In this document: positions 55,541 to 64,000 of the stretch, in pieces | Numbering within the stretch: the first letter of the stretch is position 1 | How the letters are laid out: the number at the start of each line of letters is the position of its first letter | NCBI RefSeq assembly: GCF_016786215.1 | Contig: NZ_JADOBG010000010.1 | Location: forward strand, 62,001 to 126,000 | Length of the DNA: 64,000 bases | Direction of reading: 5' to 3' | From: Legionella bononiensis | GTDB lineage: Bacteria > Pseudomonadota > Gammaproteobacteria > Legionellales > Legionellaceae | Position numbers and translations under genes: made by a program | Notes under the pieces: model-generated | The model's input: only the letters and a program-made list of their open reading frames with translations | Told to the model about the DNA's origin: nothing | Databases searched by the model: none

Positions 55541-56875
55541 ATGCAAGAATGGTCGCCAGTGTCCTGGCAACAATATTCGTATTTGCAAGCGGCAACGTAC
55601 GTAGATCAGGAACAATTAAATAAAGTAGTGGAACAATTAAGCTCATTACCTCCGCTCGTTACCAGTGGTGAAGTCAAGAACTTAAAAAGTGAAATTGCAC
55701 GAGCAGGACGAGGTGAAGCGTTTATTCTTCAAGGAGGTGACTGCGCTGAATCGTTTAATGATTGTCGTTCTGAAGTCATCAGTAACAAATTGAAAATTAT
55801 TTTACAGATGAGTTTGATCTTATTATATGGTTTACGTAAACCCATTATTCGGGTTGGACGAATTGCCGGACAATACGCTAAACCCCGCTCTTCTGATTTT
55901 GAAACCATTGATGGAATTACCTTACCCAGCTATAGAGGGGATATTGTCAACTCTCCAGAATTTACTCAATCAGCCAGAGAACCTAATTCCAAGTTATTAT
56001 TGCAGGCTTATAGTTGTTCTGCCATGACCCTGAATTTTATTCGTGCTTTATTGGATGGCGGCTTTGCTGATTTACATCATCCTCAACGTTGGGATTTAGG
56101 ATTTGTTGAACATTCAACCCAAAAAAATGAGTACCAACACATTGTTAACTCAATCGCTGATGCTTTGGATTTTTTAAAATCAATCGATGGAATCCGGTCC
56201 AGTAATTTAAGTAAAGTTGATTTCTACACCTCACATGAAGCCTTGCATTTACATTATGAGCAAGCTTTAACGCGTAAATTAAAAGATGGTCGCTGGTATA
56301 ATTTATCAACCCATTTACCCTGGATAGGGATGCGTACAGCCCAGGTTGATAGCGCCCATCTCGAATTTTTGCGGGGTGTTGAAAATCCGATTGGAATCAA
56401 GGTAGGCCCGGGAGCAACTCCAGAATGGTTATCTGATGTACTTCAAATCGCCAATCCCGATCGTGAAGAAGGCCGTATTTTGCTGTTTACCCGCTTAGGA
56501 GCCAAACACATCGACAAGCTGCTGCCTCCACTTATCGAAGCAGTACAAAAAACGCAAATACCGGTTACCTGGTCCTGTGACCCCATGCATGGTAATACAG
56601 AAACTACTGCTGATGGCACCAAGACACGGCATTTTGATAATATACTTTCGGAATTAAAACAAGCTTTGGAAATCCATAATAAAATGGGCAGTTATCTTGG
56701 TGGTGTCCATTTTGAACTGACTGGGGATAACGTTACCGAATGTATTGGTGGTGCTCGTGGTTTAGCTGCCGATGATCTTAAAAAGGCATATCACAGCCTG
56801 GTTGATCCCCGTTTAAATTACGAACAATCAATAGAGATGGCAATTCAATTGAGCAGACAATTTAGAAATGCATAA
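55541..56875 (+). CDS. Class II 3-deoxy-7-phosphoheptulonate (DAHP) synthase
   Basis: First enzyme of the shikimate pathway, joining PEP and erythrose 4-phosphate. At 444 aa it is plant/Mycobacterium-type (class II), not the AroF/G/H type. Motifs: QGGDCAESF (metal Cys), RVGRIAGQYAKPRS, DFYTSHEALHLHYEQ, VKVGP-like IKVGPGATPEW, and SCDPMHGNTE near the C-terminus. It diverges from grpE and has its own promoter region. Confidence 0.93.
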   Translation: MQEWSPVSWQQYSYLQAATYVDQEQLNKVVEQLSSLPPLVTSGEVKNLKSEIARAGRGEAFILQGGDCAESFNDCRSEVISNKLKIILQMSLILLYGLRKPIIRVGRIAGQYAKPRSSDFETIDGITLPSYRGDIVNSPEFTQSAREPNSKLLLQAYSCSAMTLNFIRALLDGGFADLHHPQRWDLGFVEHSTQKNEYQHIVNSIADALDFLKSIDGIRSSNLSKVDFYTSHEALHLHYEQALTRKLKDGRWYNLSTHLPWIGMRTAQVDSAHLEFLRGVENPIGIKVGPGATPEWLSDVLQIANPDREEGRILLFTRLGAKHIDKLLPPLIEAVQKTQIPVTWSCDPMHGNTETTADGTKTRHFDNILSELKQALEIHNKMGSYLGGVHFELTGDNVTECIGGARGLAADDLKKAYHSLVDPRLNYEQSIEMAIQLSRQFRNA

Positions 56876-56934
56876 CTAAGCAGTTCATTTCTAGATCGCA
56901 CAGCGAACTCTTAATGATCTTATTTAAACGAACT

Positions 56935-56966
56935 GCAGGCAGAACGTATTAATGCGTACAGCCTGC
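56935..56966. terminator. Hairpin between DAHP synthase and yheT genes
   Basis: GCAGGC and GCCTGC pair, with an inner ACG/CGT, between convergent stop codons. No strong T-run. Confidence 0.45.
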
Positions 56967-57012
56967 GGCATTATATGAATACCTACCAATGTTCTAACAA
57001 AATCAGTGTGAT

Positions 57013-57990
57013 CTATTCATCAAAATACTTGGCAATATACTCTGGAATCCGTTGATCCAGCCAATAAACAGGCTCCCAAATTTTCATACCGGATATAAAC
57101 CCGACATGCCCGCCCTTTTTGCTTACCTCTAATGTAACGACTTCAGATAACTCATCCTCAGTAGGTAATACATCAACTGTCATAAAGGGATCATCCTCAG
57201 CATGTATCACTAAAGTTGGAGTAACAATATGACGTAAATACTGTCTGGAACTGGATTCTCGATAATAAGCATGGGCATTATTAAAACCATAAAGAGGAGC
57301 GGTAACTTTGTCATCAAACGTCCAAAAACAAGTACAATCAGCTGCTCTTTTCAAAACCTCCGGAGGATTTTTTAAATGATTCACTTTTCGGGCAAAAACG
57401 GATTTAAATTGATTTAATAAATGGGTTTGATACAAACGAGAAAATCCAATATTCATTTTATCCGCGACTTTATTCAATTGAAATGGAACGGATACAGCAA
57501 CAGCAGTTTGAATTTTCGATTGAATCCGCTGTTCTCCCAGCCATTTAAGTAACACATTGCCCCCTAAAGACACTCCTACAATCGCTTTTTTAGTATTCGG
57601 TTCTCGAATAGTCAACGTTTTCATCAGAAAATCCAAATCACCTGTATCACCCGAATGATAAGCTCTTGGTAGTCTGTTAATTTCTTTACCTGCACCACGA
57701 AAATGCATTAATACTGCCCGCCAGCCTTGTTGATTAAAGGCATTCATAAATCGAGCGACATAACTCGAATTCACACACCCACCCAATCCATGCAATATGA
57801 CAATCAAGGGAGAATCATCAGGCAGATTGGCCGTACTCCAGGCCAAATCCAGAAAGTCTCCATCAGGCAAATCAATTTTTTCTACTTTATCAACAGGCGC
57901 TTGTACTGGATGTCTCATGGAGGCATAGATGGTTTGTGCATGAGCATTAGAAAGCCACCAGGCAGGCTTAAATTGACTCTCAATAATCAT
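57013..57990 (-). CDS. yheT: YheT-like alpha/beta hydrolase
   Basis: A 325-aa hydrolase of the YheT/ABHD1-3 family. It starts with FKPAWWLSNAHAQTIYASMR, a family mark. Then ILHGLGGCVNSSYVARF, MHFRGAGKEINRL, and the nucleophile elbow GVSLGGN. The acid and base lie in HAEDDPFM and KKGGHVGF. The substrate is unknown; relatives act on lipids or esters. It starts 3 nt after the hemE stop, so the two form an operon. Confidence 0.9.
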   Translation of the reverse strand: MIIESQFKPAWWLSNAHAQTIYASMRHPVQAPVDKVEKIDLPDGDFLDLAWSTANLPDDSPLIVILHGLGGCVNSSYVARFMNAFNQQGWRAVLMHFRGAGKEINRLPRAYHSGDTGDLDFLMKTLTIREPNTKKAIVGVSLGGNVLLKWLGEQRIQSKIQTAVAVSVPFQLNKVADKMNIGFSRLYQTHLLNQFKSVFARKVNHLKNPPEVLKRAADCTCFWTFDDKVTAPLYGFNNAHAYYRESSSRQYLRHIVTPTLVIHAEDDPFMTVDVLPTEDELSEVVTLEVSKKGGHVGFISGMKIWEPVYWLDQRIPEYIAKYFDE

Positions 57991-57992
57991 AA

Positions 57993-59057
57993 TTACCTCG
58001 AGTGATATTGCGGGCTCAAATCATGTACTGATTCAATCATTACAGCTACTTGCTCCGGACTCACATCAGGAGTAATACCATGCCCAAGATTAAACACGTG
58101 TCCGGTTCCATTTCCAAAAGATGCCAGCACATCTCCCACTTGTTTGCGAATACACTGGTCCGTGCTTAACAAAACTGTTGGATCCAGGTTCCCTTGTAAA
58201 GCTACTTTCTCACCAACTCGCTTACGAGCTGATTGCAAATCGCAAGTCCAATCAATCCCTAAAGCATCACAACCTGTATCTGCCATTTGTTCCAACCATT
58301 GTCCCCCACCTTTGGTAAAGAGAATAATCGGTATCTCGGAACGATAAGCTTTAACTTCCCGAACAATTTGCCGCATATAATGCAAAGAAAAAGCCTGATA
58401 ATTTTGGGGGGTTAAAATCCCACCCCAGGTATCGAAAATCATCACGGCATTTACCCCTGCTTTAATTTGCTCTATTAAATATTGGCTCACTGAGTTAGCC
58501 AGTTTATTCAATAACATATGAGCAGCTCTATCTTCAGTATAGACCAGTTTCAGGATGCGTTTAAAATCTCTGCTGCTTCCACCTTCAACCATATAACAGG
58601 CCAAAGTCCAGGGACTGCCTGAAAAACCAATTAAAGGCAAATGTTTGGGCATTTCACGACGAATTAAACGCGCGGCATCCATAACATAGCTCAATGAATC
58701 AGCCATATCTGGCACGACCAATGTTTCAATGGCTCCTGGATCCCGTATGGGATTAGTAAAACAAGGCCCTTCTCCTTCTGCAAAATACAAACCCAATCCC
58801 ATCGCATCCGGTATTGTCAATATATCGGAAAACAAGATGGCCGCATCCAAAGGAAATCGACGCAAAGGTTGTAAGGTCACTTCACAGGCCAGCTCCGGAT
58901 TTTTACACAAACTTAAAAAATCACCTGCCTGCTCCCTGGTCTTTCTGTATTCAGGCAAGTACCGACCAGCCTGTCGCATGATCCATACAGGAGTTCGTTC
59001 AACTGGTTGACGTCTCAAGGCACGAAGAAACAGTGATTGGTTGATATCGTACATCAT
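57993..59057 (-). CDS. hemE: Uroporphyrinogen decarboxylase
   Basis: A 354-aa enzyme turning uroporphyrinogen III into coproporphyrinogen III in haem synthesis. It shows [16 protein letters not shown] (substrate-binding Arg), [12 protein letters not shown] (catalytic Asp) and [12 protein letters not shown] near the end. GAG precedes the ATG. It diverges from folB. Confidence 0.97.
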   Translation of the reverse strand: MMYDINQSLFLRALRRQPVERTPVWIMRQAGRYLPEYRKTREQAGDFLSLCKNPELACEVTLQPLRRFPLDAAILFSDILTIPDAMGLGLYFAEGEGPCFTNPIRDPGAIETLVVPDMADSLSYVMDAARLIRREMPKHLPLIGFSGSPWTLACYMVEGGSSRDFKRILKLVYTEDRAAHMLLNKLANSVSQYLIEQIKAGVNAVMIFDTWGGILTPQNYQAFSLHYMRQIVREVKAYRSEIPIILFTKGGGQWLEQMADTGCDALGIDWTCDLQSARKRVGEKVALQGNLDPTVLLSTDQCIRKQVGDVLASFGNGTGHVFNLGHGITPDVSPEQVAVMIESVHDLSPQYHSR

Positions 59058-59197
59058 TAAATCTCAATTACGTTATAAAATTGACCTTATGGTAACACGA
59101 TAGAGAATTCAATGCAGTGGTATCTATTATTGTATGTAGAGGAGACGCTAGTGTAGAATCAAAACCAATTTATTATCTATTATTCCTGGACTAGCGA

Positions 59198-59536
59198 ATG
59201 GATTACTTAAAAATTTCTGCCCTCAACGTTGCAACCCAGATTGGTGTGCATGCTTGGGAACAACGCATCAAACAACAACTACTAATCGATATTACCATTC
59301 CATCTGATTTTACTAGCTGTGAAGATAATCTGACAAACACGTTGGATTATGATGCGTTGTGCCGATTAGTCACGCAATACGTTGAATCCAATTCATTTCA
59401 ACTGATTGAAACCGTTGCTAATCAAGTCTCTGAATTAATTAAAAGAGAATTTCATCTGACTGCTATAACTGTAGCAGTCAGTAAACCTCATGCAGTAAAA
59501 AATGCGGGTACTATCCAGGTTACGGTAACTAGATAA
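59198..59536 (+). CDS. folB: Dihydroneopterin aldolase
   Basis: A 112-aa folate synthesis enzyme. It starts MDYLKISALNVATQIGVHAW with EQRIKQQL, and has the NTLDYDALCRLV and FQLIETVANQVSELI motifs plus KPHAVKNAG. It acts as an octamer in the cytoplasm. Its end nearly meets the SPOR gene stop (1-nt gap, convergent). Confidence 0.93.
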   Translation: MDYLKISALNVATQIGVHAWEQRIKQQLLIDITIPSDFTSCEDNLTNTLDYDALCRLVTQYVESNSFQLIETVANQVSELIKREFHLTAITVAVSKPHAVKNAGTIQVTVTR

Positions 59537-59537
59537 T

Positions 59538-60257
59538 CTACCCACCCGCAGGTGTCACCATACCACGAAGTCGTTCGGTTTTAGCCAAAGTCATTTGCGC
59601 TTTTTGTGCTAAAACCCGATTTGCATAAGGACCAACTACCACCCGGAACCAATTTCCGTGGGCATTGGTTACAGGCACTACGTTAACATCGAATCCCTTT
59701 AGAATTAACAAGCCTTTCATATGTTCAGCATCTTGTCTGGCTTTAAATGCCGCCACTTGAACCAAGAAAGATCCTCGTCCACCTTGAGCAGGCGGTAAAG
59801 CTTTTCCTTCGGCAACTTTGACTGCGGCGGGTTGATTAGTCACTGGGATTTTAGGTTTTACAGAGTTATTAGCGGCAGTTGTAACTGCTGCAGTTCCATT
59901 AGTAACAGGAGATGGCCTGGCAGTAGTTGTTGCCGCGGTAGTTGTCGTCGGATGATTCGCACTTGAACCAGGGTTTGAAGCTGGTTGCGTCGCTCCTTTC
60001 TCATTAGCTAATAAAGTATAAAACTCAAACTTGGGTTTAGGAGGTACCTGTGCTCGCTGCGGTTCTGCTTTAGCGGCCACTTGCGGCTTCTCATGATTTG
60101 CAAGCACCTGAGTATTCATCCAGGTGCTTATAGTTTGCGGATCCAAAAAAGTAGCAGTCAGATACCCCAATAAAAAAGTAACTAAAAGTACCAATAATTG
60201 ATGAGGAGCACTTCTTCTATGTTGTGTGGAGCGCTTGGTTCCATAATCTCTTGCCAT
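59538..60257 (-). CDS. SPOR-domain membrane protein (FtsN-like)
   Basis: A 239-aa bitopic protein with a short basic N-terminus, one membrane helix (HQLLVLLVTFLLGYLTATFL, about 19-38), a long Ala/Thr/Pro-rich periplasmic linker and a C-terminal SPOR domain (about 160-235: GSFLVQVAAFKARQDAEHMK, WFRVVVGPYANR). SPOR domains bind denuded septal peptidoglycan. The layout and place after argS match FtsN-like proteins, but E. coli FtsN is longer (319 aa). Its ATG overlaps the argS stop by 1 bp. Confidence 0.85.
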   Translation of the reverse strand: MARDYGTKRSTQHRRSAPHQLLVLLVTFLLGYLTATFLDPQTISTWMNTQVLANHEKPQVAAKAEPQRAQVPPKPKFEFYTLLANEKGATQPASNPGSSANHPTTTTAATTTARPSPVTNGTAAVTTAANNSVKPKIPVTNQPAAVKVAEGKALPPAQGGRGSFLVQVAAFKARQDAEHMKGLLILKGFDVNVVPVTNAHGNWFRVVVGPYANRVLAQKAQMTLAKTERLRGMVTPAGG

Positions 60258-62017
60258 TACATACTCTCTGGAGCTGAAACGCCCAATAAATCCAGACCAT
60301 TATTTAAAACCTGACGCACTGCCTCCAGCAAACAAAGACGCGCGCATCGTAATTCTTCATCCTCGCATAAAAGCTGAATCGCATTATAATAACTGTGTAA
60401 TCCATTAGCCAGCTCTCTGAGATAATACGCCAGCTGATGAGGTTCACATGATGCTGCCGATGATTCGATAATCTCGGGATATCGACAGATCAGGGTAATT
60501 AATGCAGTTTCATGCGGTTTGTCTAATAAATTAATATGCTGGAGTCCTAGAGATCGATCCCAGTTCATACCACGCTCATTTAATTGCTTCAGTACACTGC
60601 AAATTCGGGCATGTGCGTATTGTATATAATAAACAGGATTATCCGTTGACTCAGATTTGGCTAAGTCCAAATCAAAATCCATATGTTGTTCGGGTTTGCG
60701 CGCCACATAAAAAAAGCGGGCTGCATCATTTCCAACTTCGTCGCGTAATTCTCTTAAAGTCACAAAAGAACCGCTACGAGTAGACATCTGCACCCTATCC
60801 CCGCCTCGATACAGTATGGCAAATTGCACTAATAATACAGTTAAAGCATTCTCATCATGGCCCAAGGCTTTAACCGCCGATCGAATTCTGGTTACATAAC
60901 CATGATGATCCGCGCCGAAAATATCAATAACGCGATCATAACCTCTATCGTATTTATTCCAATGGTAGGCTACATCGGAAGCAAAATAAGTCGTTTGTCC
61001 ATTTGCACGGACTAAAACTCTATCCTTTTCATCACCAAAATCTGTCGCTTTAAACCAGAGAGCCCCTTCTTTTTCAAAAGTATGACCGCCCTCTTTTAAC
61101 GCCTGTATTCCCTTTTCAATCGATCCATCTTCGAACAAAGACTGTTCAGAGAACCAACTTTTATATTCAACACCAAATCCTGATAAATCATCCTTTATAT
61201 CATCCAAAACTGTATTCAAGGCATAGGAATGAAATAATTCAAACCCCTGTATTCCCAATAAAGAACGCGCACGTTCAATAACGGCGTCAATATATAATTC
61301 CTTATCCCCGCCCTGAGGTTCATCAGCAGGAAGATCAGCAGCAATTGCCAACCAGGGATGTACATAAGCAGAACCATGATCAGCGTGTATCTTTTTTGCT
61401 ATTTCATAAACATAATCGCCTTTATAGGCATTGGTTGGAAATAAGACCGCTTCACCAGCTAACTCCAGATAGCGCAACCAGACACTGGCAGCCAGGATAT
61501 TCATTTGCCGACCAGCATCATTAACATAATATTCCAAGGTAACATCATATCCGGCGGCACTTAATACATTACCCAGGGTTGCTCCAAAAGCAGCTCCTCT
61601 TCCATGACCTACATGTAAGGGGCCAGTTGGATTGGCAGATACAAACTCAACCAGGACTTTTTGATTTTTACCTAAATTACTTCGACCAAATTCCTTACCG
61701 AGTTTCAGTATCTCAGCTATTATCACTGAACGGGCGCTGCTGCGCATAAAAAAGTTAATAAAACCGGCACCAGCTATCTCAATTTTTTCTACAGAAGGAT
61801 CCTCAGGCATAGACTGAACCAATAGCTCCGCTAATTTCCTGGGTGCTTGACGACAAGGCTTCGCTAATATTAGAGCAAGATTACTGGCATAATCACCATG
61901 AACGGGATCTTTTGCATTATCCACTTTGATCTCAATATCAAGATCAGAAGGTATCGCTCCAGATTTTTGTAATGCAGTTAAAGAGTGTTTTAAAAGATGC
62001 TCCACTGTATGTTTCAT
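60257..62017 (-). CDS. argS: Arginyl-tRNA synthetase
   Basis: A 586-aa class I synthetase. Signatures: [20 protein letters not shown] (HIGH-type) and [16 protein letters not shown] (KMSKS-type). The N-terminal Add1 domain starts [17 protein letters not shown], so the ATG at 62017 is used; the open frame runs 23 codons further to 62086 without a ribosome site, and 62026 is another option. Confidence 0.95.
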   Translation of the reverse strand: MKHTVEHLLKHSLTALQKSGAIPSDLDIEIKVDNAKDPVHGDYASNLALILAKPCRQAPRKLAELLVQSMPEDPSVEKIEIAGAGFINFFMRSSARSVIIAEILKLGKEFGRSNLGKNQKVLVEFVSANPTGPLHVGHGRGAAFGATLGNVLSAAGYDVTLEYYVNDAGRQMNILAASVWLRYLELAGEAVLFPTNAYKGDYVYEIAKKIHADHGSAYVHPWLAIAADLPADEPQGGDKELYIDAVIERARSLLGIQGFELFHSYALNTVLDDIKDDLSGFGVEYKSWFSEQSLFEDGSIEKGIQALKEGGHTFEKEGALWFKATDFGDEKDRVLVRANGQTTYFASDVAYHWNKYDRGYDRVIDIFGADHHGYVTRIRSAVKALGHDENALTVLLVQFAILYRGGDRVQMSTRSGSFVTLRELRDEVGNDAARFFYVARKPEQHMDFDLDLAKSESTDNPVYYIQYAHARICSVLKQLNERGMNWDRSLGLQHINLLDKPHETALITLICRYPEIIESSAASCEPHQLAYYLRELANGLHSYYNAIQLLCEDEELRCARLCLLEAVRQVLNNGLDLLGVSAPESM

Positions 62018-62095
62018 ACGACTCATATATCCGTCAAAAATACCGTTATTATGCTCTTTTTCATGCCAGATGGAAAGGTTATCCATAAAGTTAAA

Positions 62096-63151
62096 TTAAT
62101 CGATAGTCTCATAAGACTTATTGATATAGCCATCCTGGGATAACAATATGGCTATTGGCCGTGTAGAATCAAAATGAGCAAATACGATCATCATCATTAC
62201 AGTAATAGGTACAGATAAAAACATCCCCAAAATACCCCATATTGCCCCCCACAAGCCTAAAGCAAACAAAATAATCAAAGGACTTAAATTAAGTGATTTT
62301 CCCAATAATCTCGGTTCAAGGAAATTACCTACAATAAATTGGATGCCAACAATTCCTGAAGTTACTTCTACAAATGGCCACCAACTTTCAAATTGAATTA
62401 ATGCCAAAGCCGCAGGAAACGCAGTAGCCACAATTGCGCCAATATTGGGTATGTAATTTAAAAAGAAAATTAATAAAGCCCAAAATTCAGCAAAATCCAG
62501 TTGCACCCATTTCATAATAAGCCAACTGGCAGTTGCCGTAATAAAACTTAACAAGGTCTTAATACCAAGGTAGGTTTGTGTGTCTTTTGTAATATGAGAG
62601 ACAATATTCTTTACGAGTTTTCTATGTTCTTCCTGGGGAAAAAATGCATCCATTTTTTGACTGAAATAATGTTGTTCTACAAAAAGAAAAACAACATACA
62701 ATGAAATTAATACCGCCGAGCTGGTCAGGGTAGTAAACACGCTGTAAATATTTACTACCATAGTCTGTATGCTTAAATTCTTGATAATACTATCAAAATT
62801 GGCAAAGGCTTTGATATGAAATCGTTTCTCCACATTATTAAATATCGTGATCAAATTATCCTGATAACGAGGAGCAGCCTCGATCACATCATTCACATTA
62901 TTGGTGATGATATTAATTAAAATTTTAACCATAACAGTCACAACAATGAGTGACAAAATCATACTGATCCAATTGGGGAAACGAAAACCTACGAAAGGAA
63001 TTCGTTGCATGCCGCTGTTTATCGTATTCAATAAATGCCAGATAAATATTGAAATGACTATAGGAATCAATAATCCACGACCCGCTATTAATAAATAGCC
63101 ACATATCCAGACTAATATTAAAGCTGCCGTAAAATTAATAATGCGGCTCAT
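62096..63151 (-). CDS. AI-2E family / PerM-like permease
   Basis: A 351-aa inner-membrane protein with about 7-8 helices, of the AI-2E transporter family (TqsA/PerM/YhhT). The family C-terminal region is seen in NYIPNIGAIVATAFPAALAL and LEPRLLGKSLNLSPLIILFA. A coiled periplasmic part covers about 80-150. The substrate is not predictable; some members export AI-2, others sodium. GGAG ribosome site; 9 nt upstream of the argS frame. Confidence 0.88.
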   Translation of the reverse strand: MSRIINFTAALILVWICGYLLIAGRGLLIPIVISIFIWHLLNTINSGMQRIPFVGFRFPNWISMILSLIVVTVMVKILINIITNNVNDVIEAAPRYQDNLITIFNNVEKRFHIKAFANFDSIIKNLSIQTMVVNIYSVFTTLTSSAVLISLYVVFLFVEQHYFSQKMDAFFPQEEHRKLVKNIVSHITKDTQTYLGIKTLLSFITATASWLIMKWVQLDFAEFWALLIFFLNYIPNIGAIVATAFPAALALIQFESWWPFVEVTSGIVGIQFIVGNFLEPRLLGKSLNLSPLIILFALGLWGAIWGILGMFLSVPITVMMMIVFAHFDSTRPIAILLSQDGYINKSYETID

Positions 63152-63240
63152 ACTGATAAACTCCTGTTCTTAATGGGTACTTATTCGCAACACGTATATT
63201 TTCCTGTTATCATTAATTTTTTTAACAGAATAATAATACC

Positions 63241-64000
63241 GTGCTGTCTAACTCTTGTGAATCCTTAGCTGGCGTAGGTCCAACACTTGCGGCAAAACTC
63301 GCAAAATGCGGCATTCTTACCGTGCAAGATCTGCTCTTTCACTTACCTTATCGCTACCAGGACAGAACCAGAATAACACCAATTCAGGATTTACGCTCTA
63401 ATGACTGGTGCGTGATTTCAGGCCATGTGTGTAAAACAGAAATAAAATACGGCAAGAGGATGATGTTAAATTGCTATGTCGAAGATAAAACCGGGGTAGT
63501 AAAACTTCGTTTTTTTCATTTTAACAAACAACAGGTCGCTTCTTTAAATAACAGCTCCAAAATTCATGCTTTTGGAGAAGTACGCGAATTCAATAATCAT
63601 TTGGAAATGATCCATCCCGAGTATCAACTGCTTGACCATGATGCTGAATGTCAGGTAAATGAAACATTAACGCCTATTTATCCAACTACTCAAGGTTTAA
63701 CTCAAACCCGGCTAAGACAATTGGTACAGATTGCGCTTGCTCGTTGTGAACAGGAACTTCATCAATTGGAGTGGATGAGTGACATTCAATTACAGGAACA
63801 TCATTTTCCAAATCTGGGATATGCGATTAAATTATTACATAATCCCCCTCCAGAAACATCCTTACAGGCGTTGGAACAGGGTGAACATCCTGCTCTGAAA
63901 CGATTAGTATTCGATGAATTACTGGCGCAACGATTAAGCATGCAATTCGCCAGATTATCCCGTAGTCAGCTGCATGCTCCAAGCATACCGATCGAAAATG
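63241..64000 (+). CDS. recG: ATP-dependent DNA helicase RecG (N-terminal part)
   Basis: The frame opens at GTG 63241 (in-frame stop at 63223) and runs off the window end. The 253 residues seen match the RecG wedge domain: ESLAGVGPTLAAKLAKCGIL, DLLFHLPYRYQDRTRITPI, FHFNKQQV, MIHPEYQLL, LTPIYPTTQGLTQTRLRQLV. RecG remodels stalled forks. The helicase domains lie beyond the edge. No strong ribosome site is seen. Confidence 0.92.
   Translation, partial: MLSNSCESLAGVGPTLAAKLAKCGILTVQDLLFHLPYRYQDRTRITPIQDLRSNDWCVISGHVCKTEIKYGKRMMLNCYVEDKTGVVKLRFFHFNKQQVASLNNSSKIHAFGEVREFNNHLEMIHPEYQLLDHDAECQVNETLTPIYPTTQGLTQTRLRQLVQIALARCEQELHQLEWMSDIQLQEHHFPNLGYAIKLLHNPPPETSLQALEQGEHPALKRLVFDELLAQRLSMQFARLSRSQLHAPSIPIEN

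Overview
The window looks like chromosome of a Legionella species. It is AT-rich with 41 confident protein genes. The core gene order is the gamma-proteobacterial/Legionella one: queA-(tgt-like)-yajC-secD-secF, yicC-gmk-rpoZ-spoT-ridA-recG, grpE-dnaK-dnaJ-carA and pilT/yggS-proC-yggT. Mixed in are large proteins that look like Dot/Icm effectors: ankyrin repeats, Glu-rich C-termini, and PmrA-type promoter boxes on two of them. The genus call is an inference from gene content; no database was searched.

Layout. 1-6.0 kb is accessory: the end of a MerR/TipAS regulator, then three effector-like genes (390 aa; 558 aa with ankyrin repeats; 427 aa with a permuted papain-like Cys/His signature). 6.2-8.7 kb holds a convergent acetoin pair, alsD and alsS. 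8.9-11.4 kb is a sugar-type ABC importer operon. 11.6-15.8 kb has a YhhN membrane protein, a small hypothetical protein, a secreted polysaccharide deacetylase and MltA. 16-19 kb is an HlyD/FUSC efflux pair. 19.1-20.7 kb is a pilV/pilW/pilX-like minor pilin operon. 21.3-22.8 kb is hisC-phhB. 22.9-28.1 kb is secF, secD, yajC, a degenerate Tgt paralogue and queA. 28.3-36 kb has uup, an aspartic protease, ridA, spoT, rpoZ, gmk and yicC. 36-38.6 kb is a large ankyrin protein in which I see two HEPN-type RNase motifs. 38.9-44.1 kb is rph, pilT, yggS, proC, yggT and two small unknown genes. 44.4-47.5 kb is a subtilase and an AraC regulator. 47.6-52.6 kb is sahH, metK, carA and dnaJ. 52.7-55.4 kb is dnaK and grpE, each behind a near-perfect sigma-32 promoter. 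55.5-64 kb has a class II DAHP synthase, yheT, hemE, folB, a SPOR protein, argS, an AI-2E family permease and the start of recG.

How genes work together: metK and sahH form the SAM/SAH cycle. alsS and alsD make acetoin from pyruvate. yajC-secD-secF drive the Sec translocon. grpE, dnaK and dnaJ form the Hsp70 machine. The minor pilins and PilT belong to type IV pili. Intergenic DNA carries four families of palindromic dispersed repeats, two of them locally amplified in tandem (95-bp and 92-bp periods).

The most interesting signals are the HEPN-containing ankyrin protein, the catalytically dead Tgt paralogue that sits in the normal tgt slot, and the PmrA boxes with identical promoter geometry in front of two neighbouring unknown genes.
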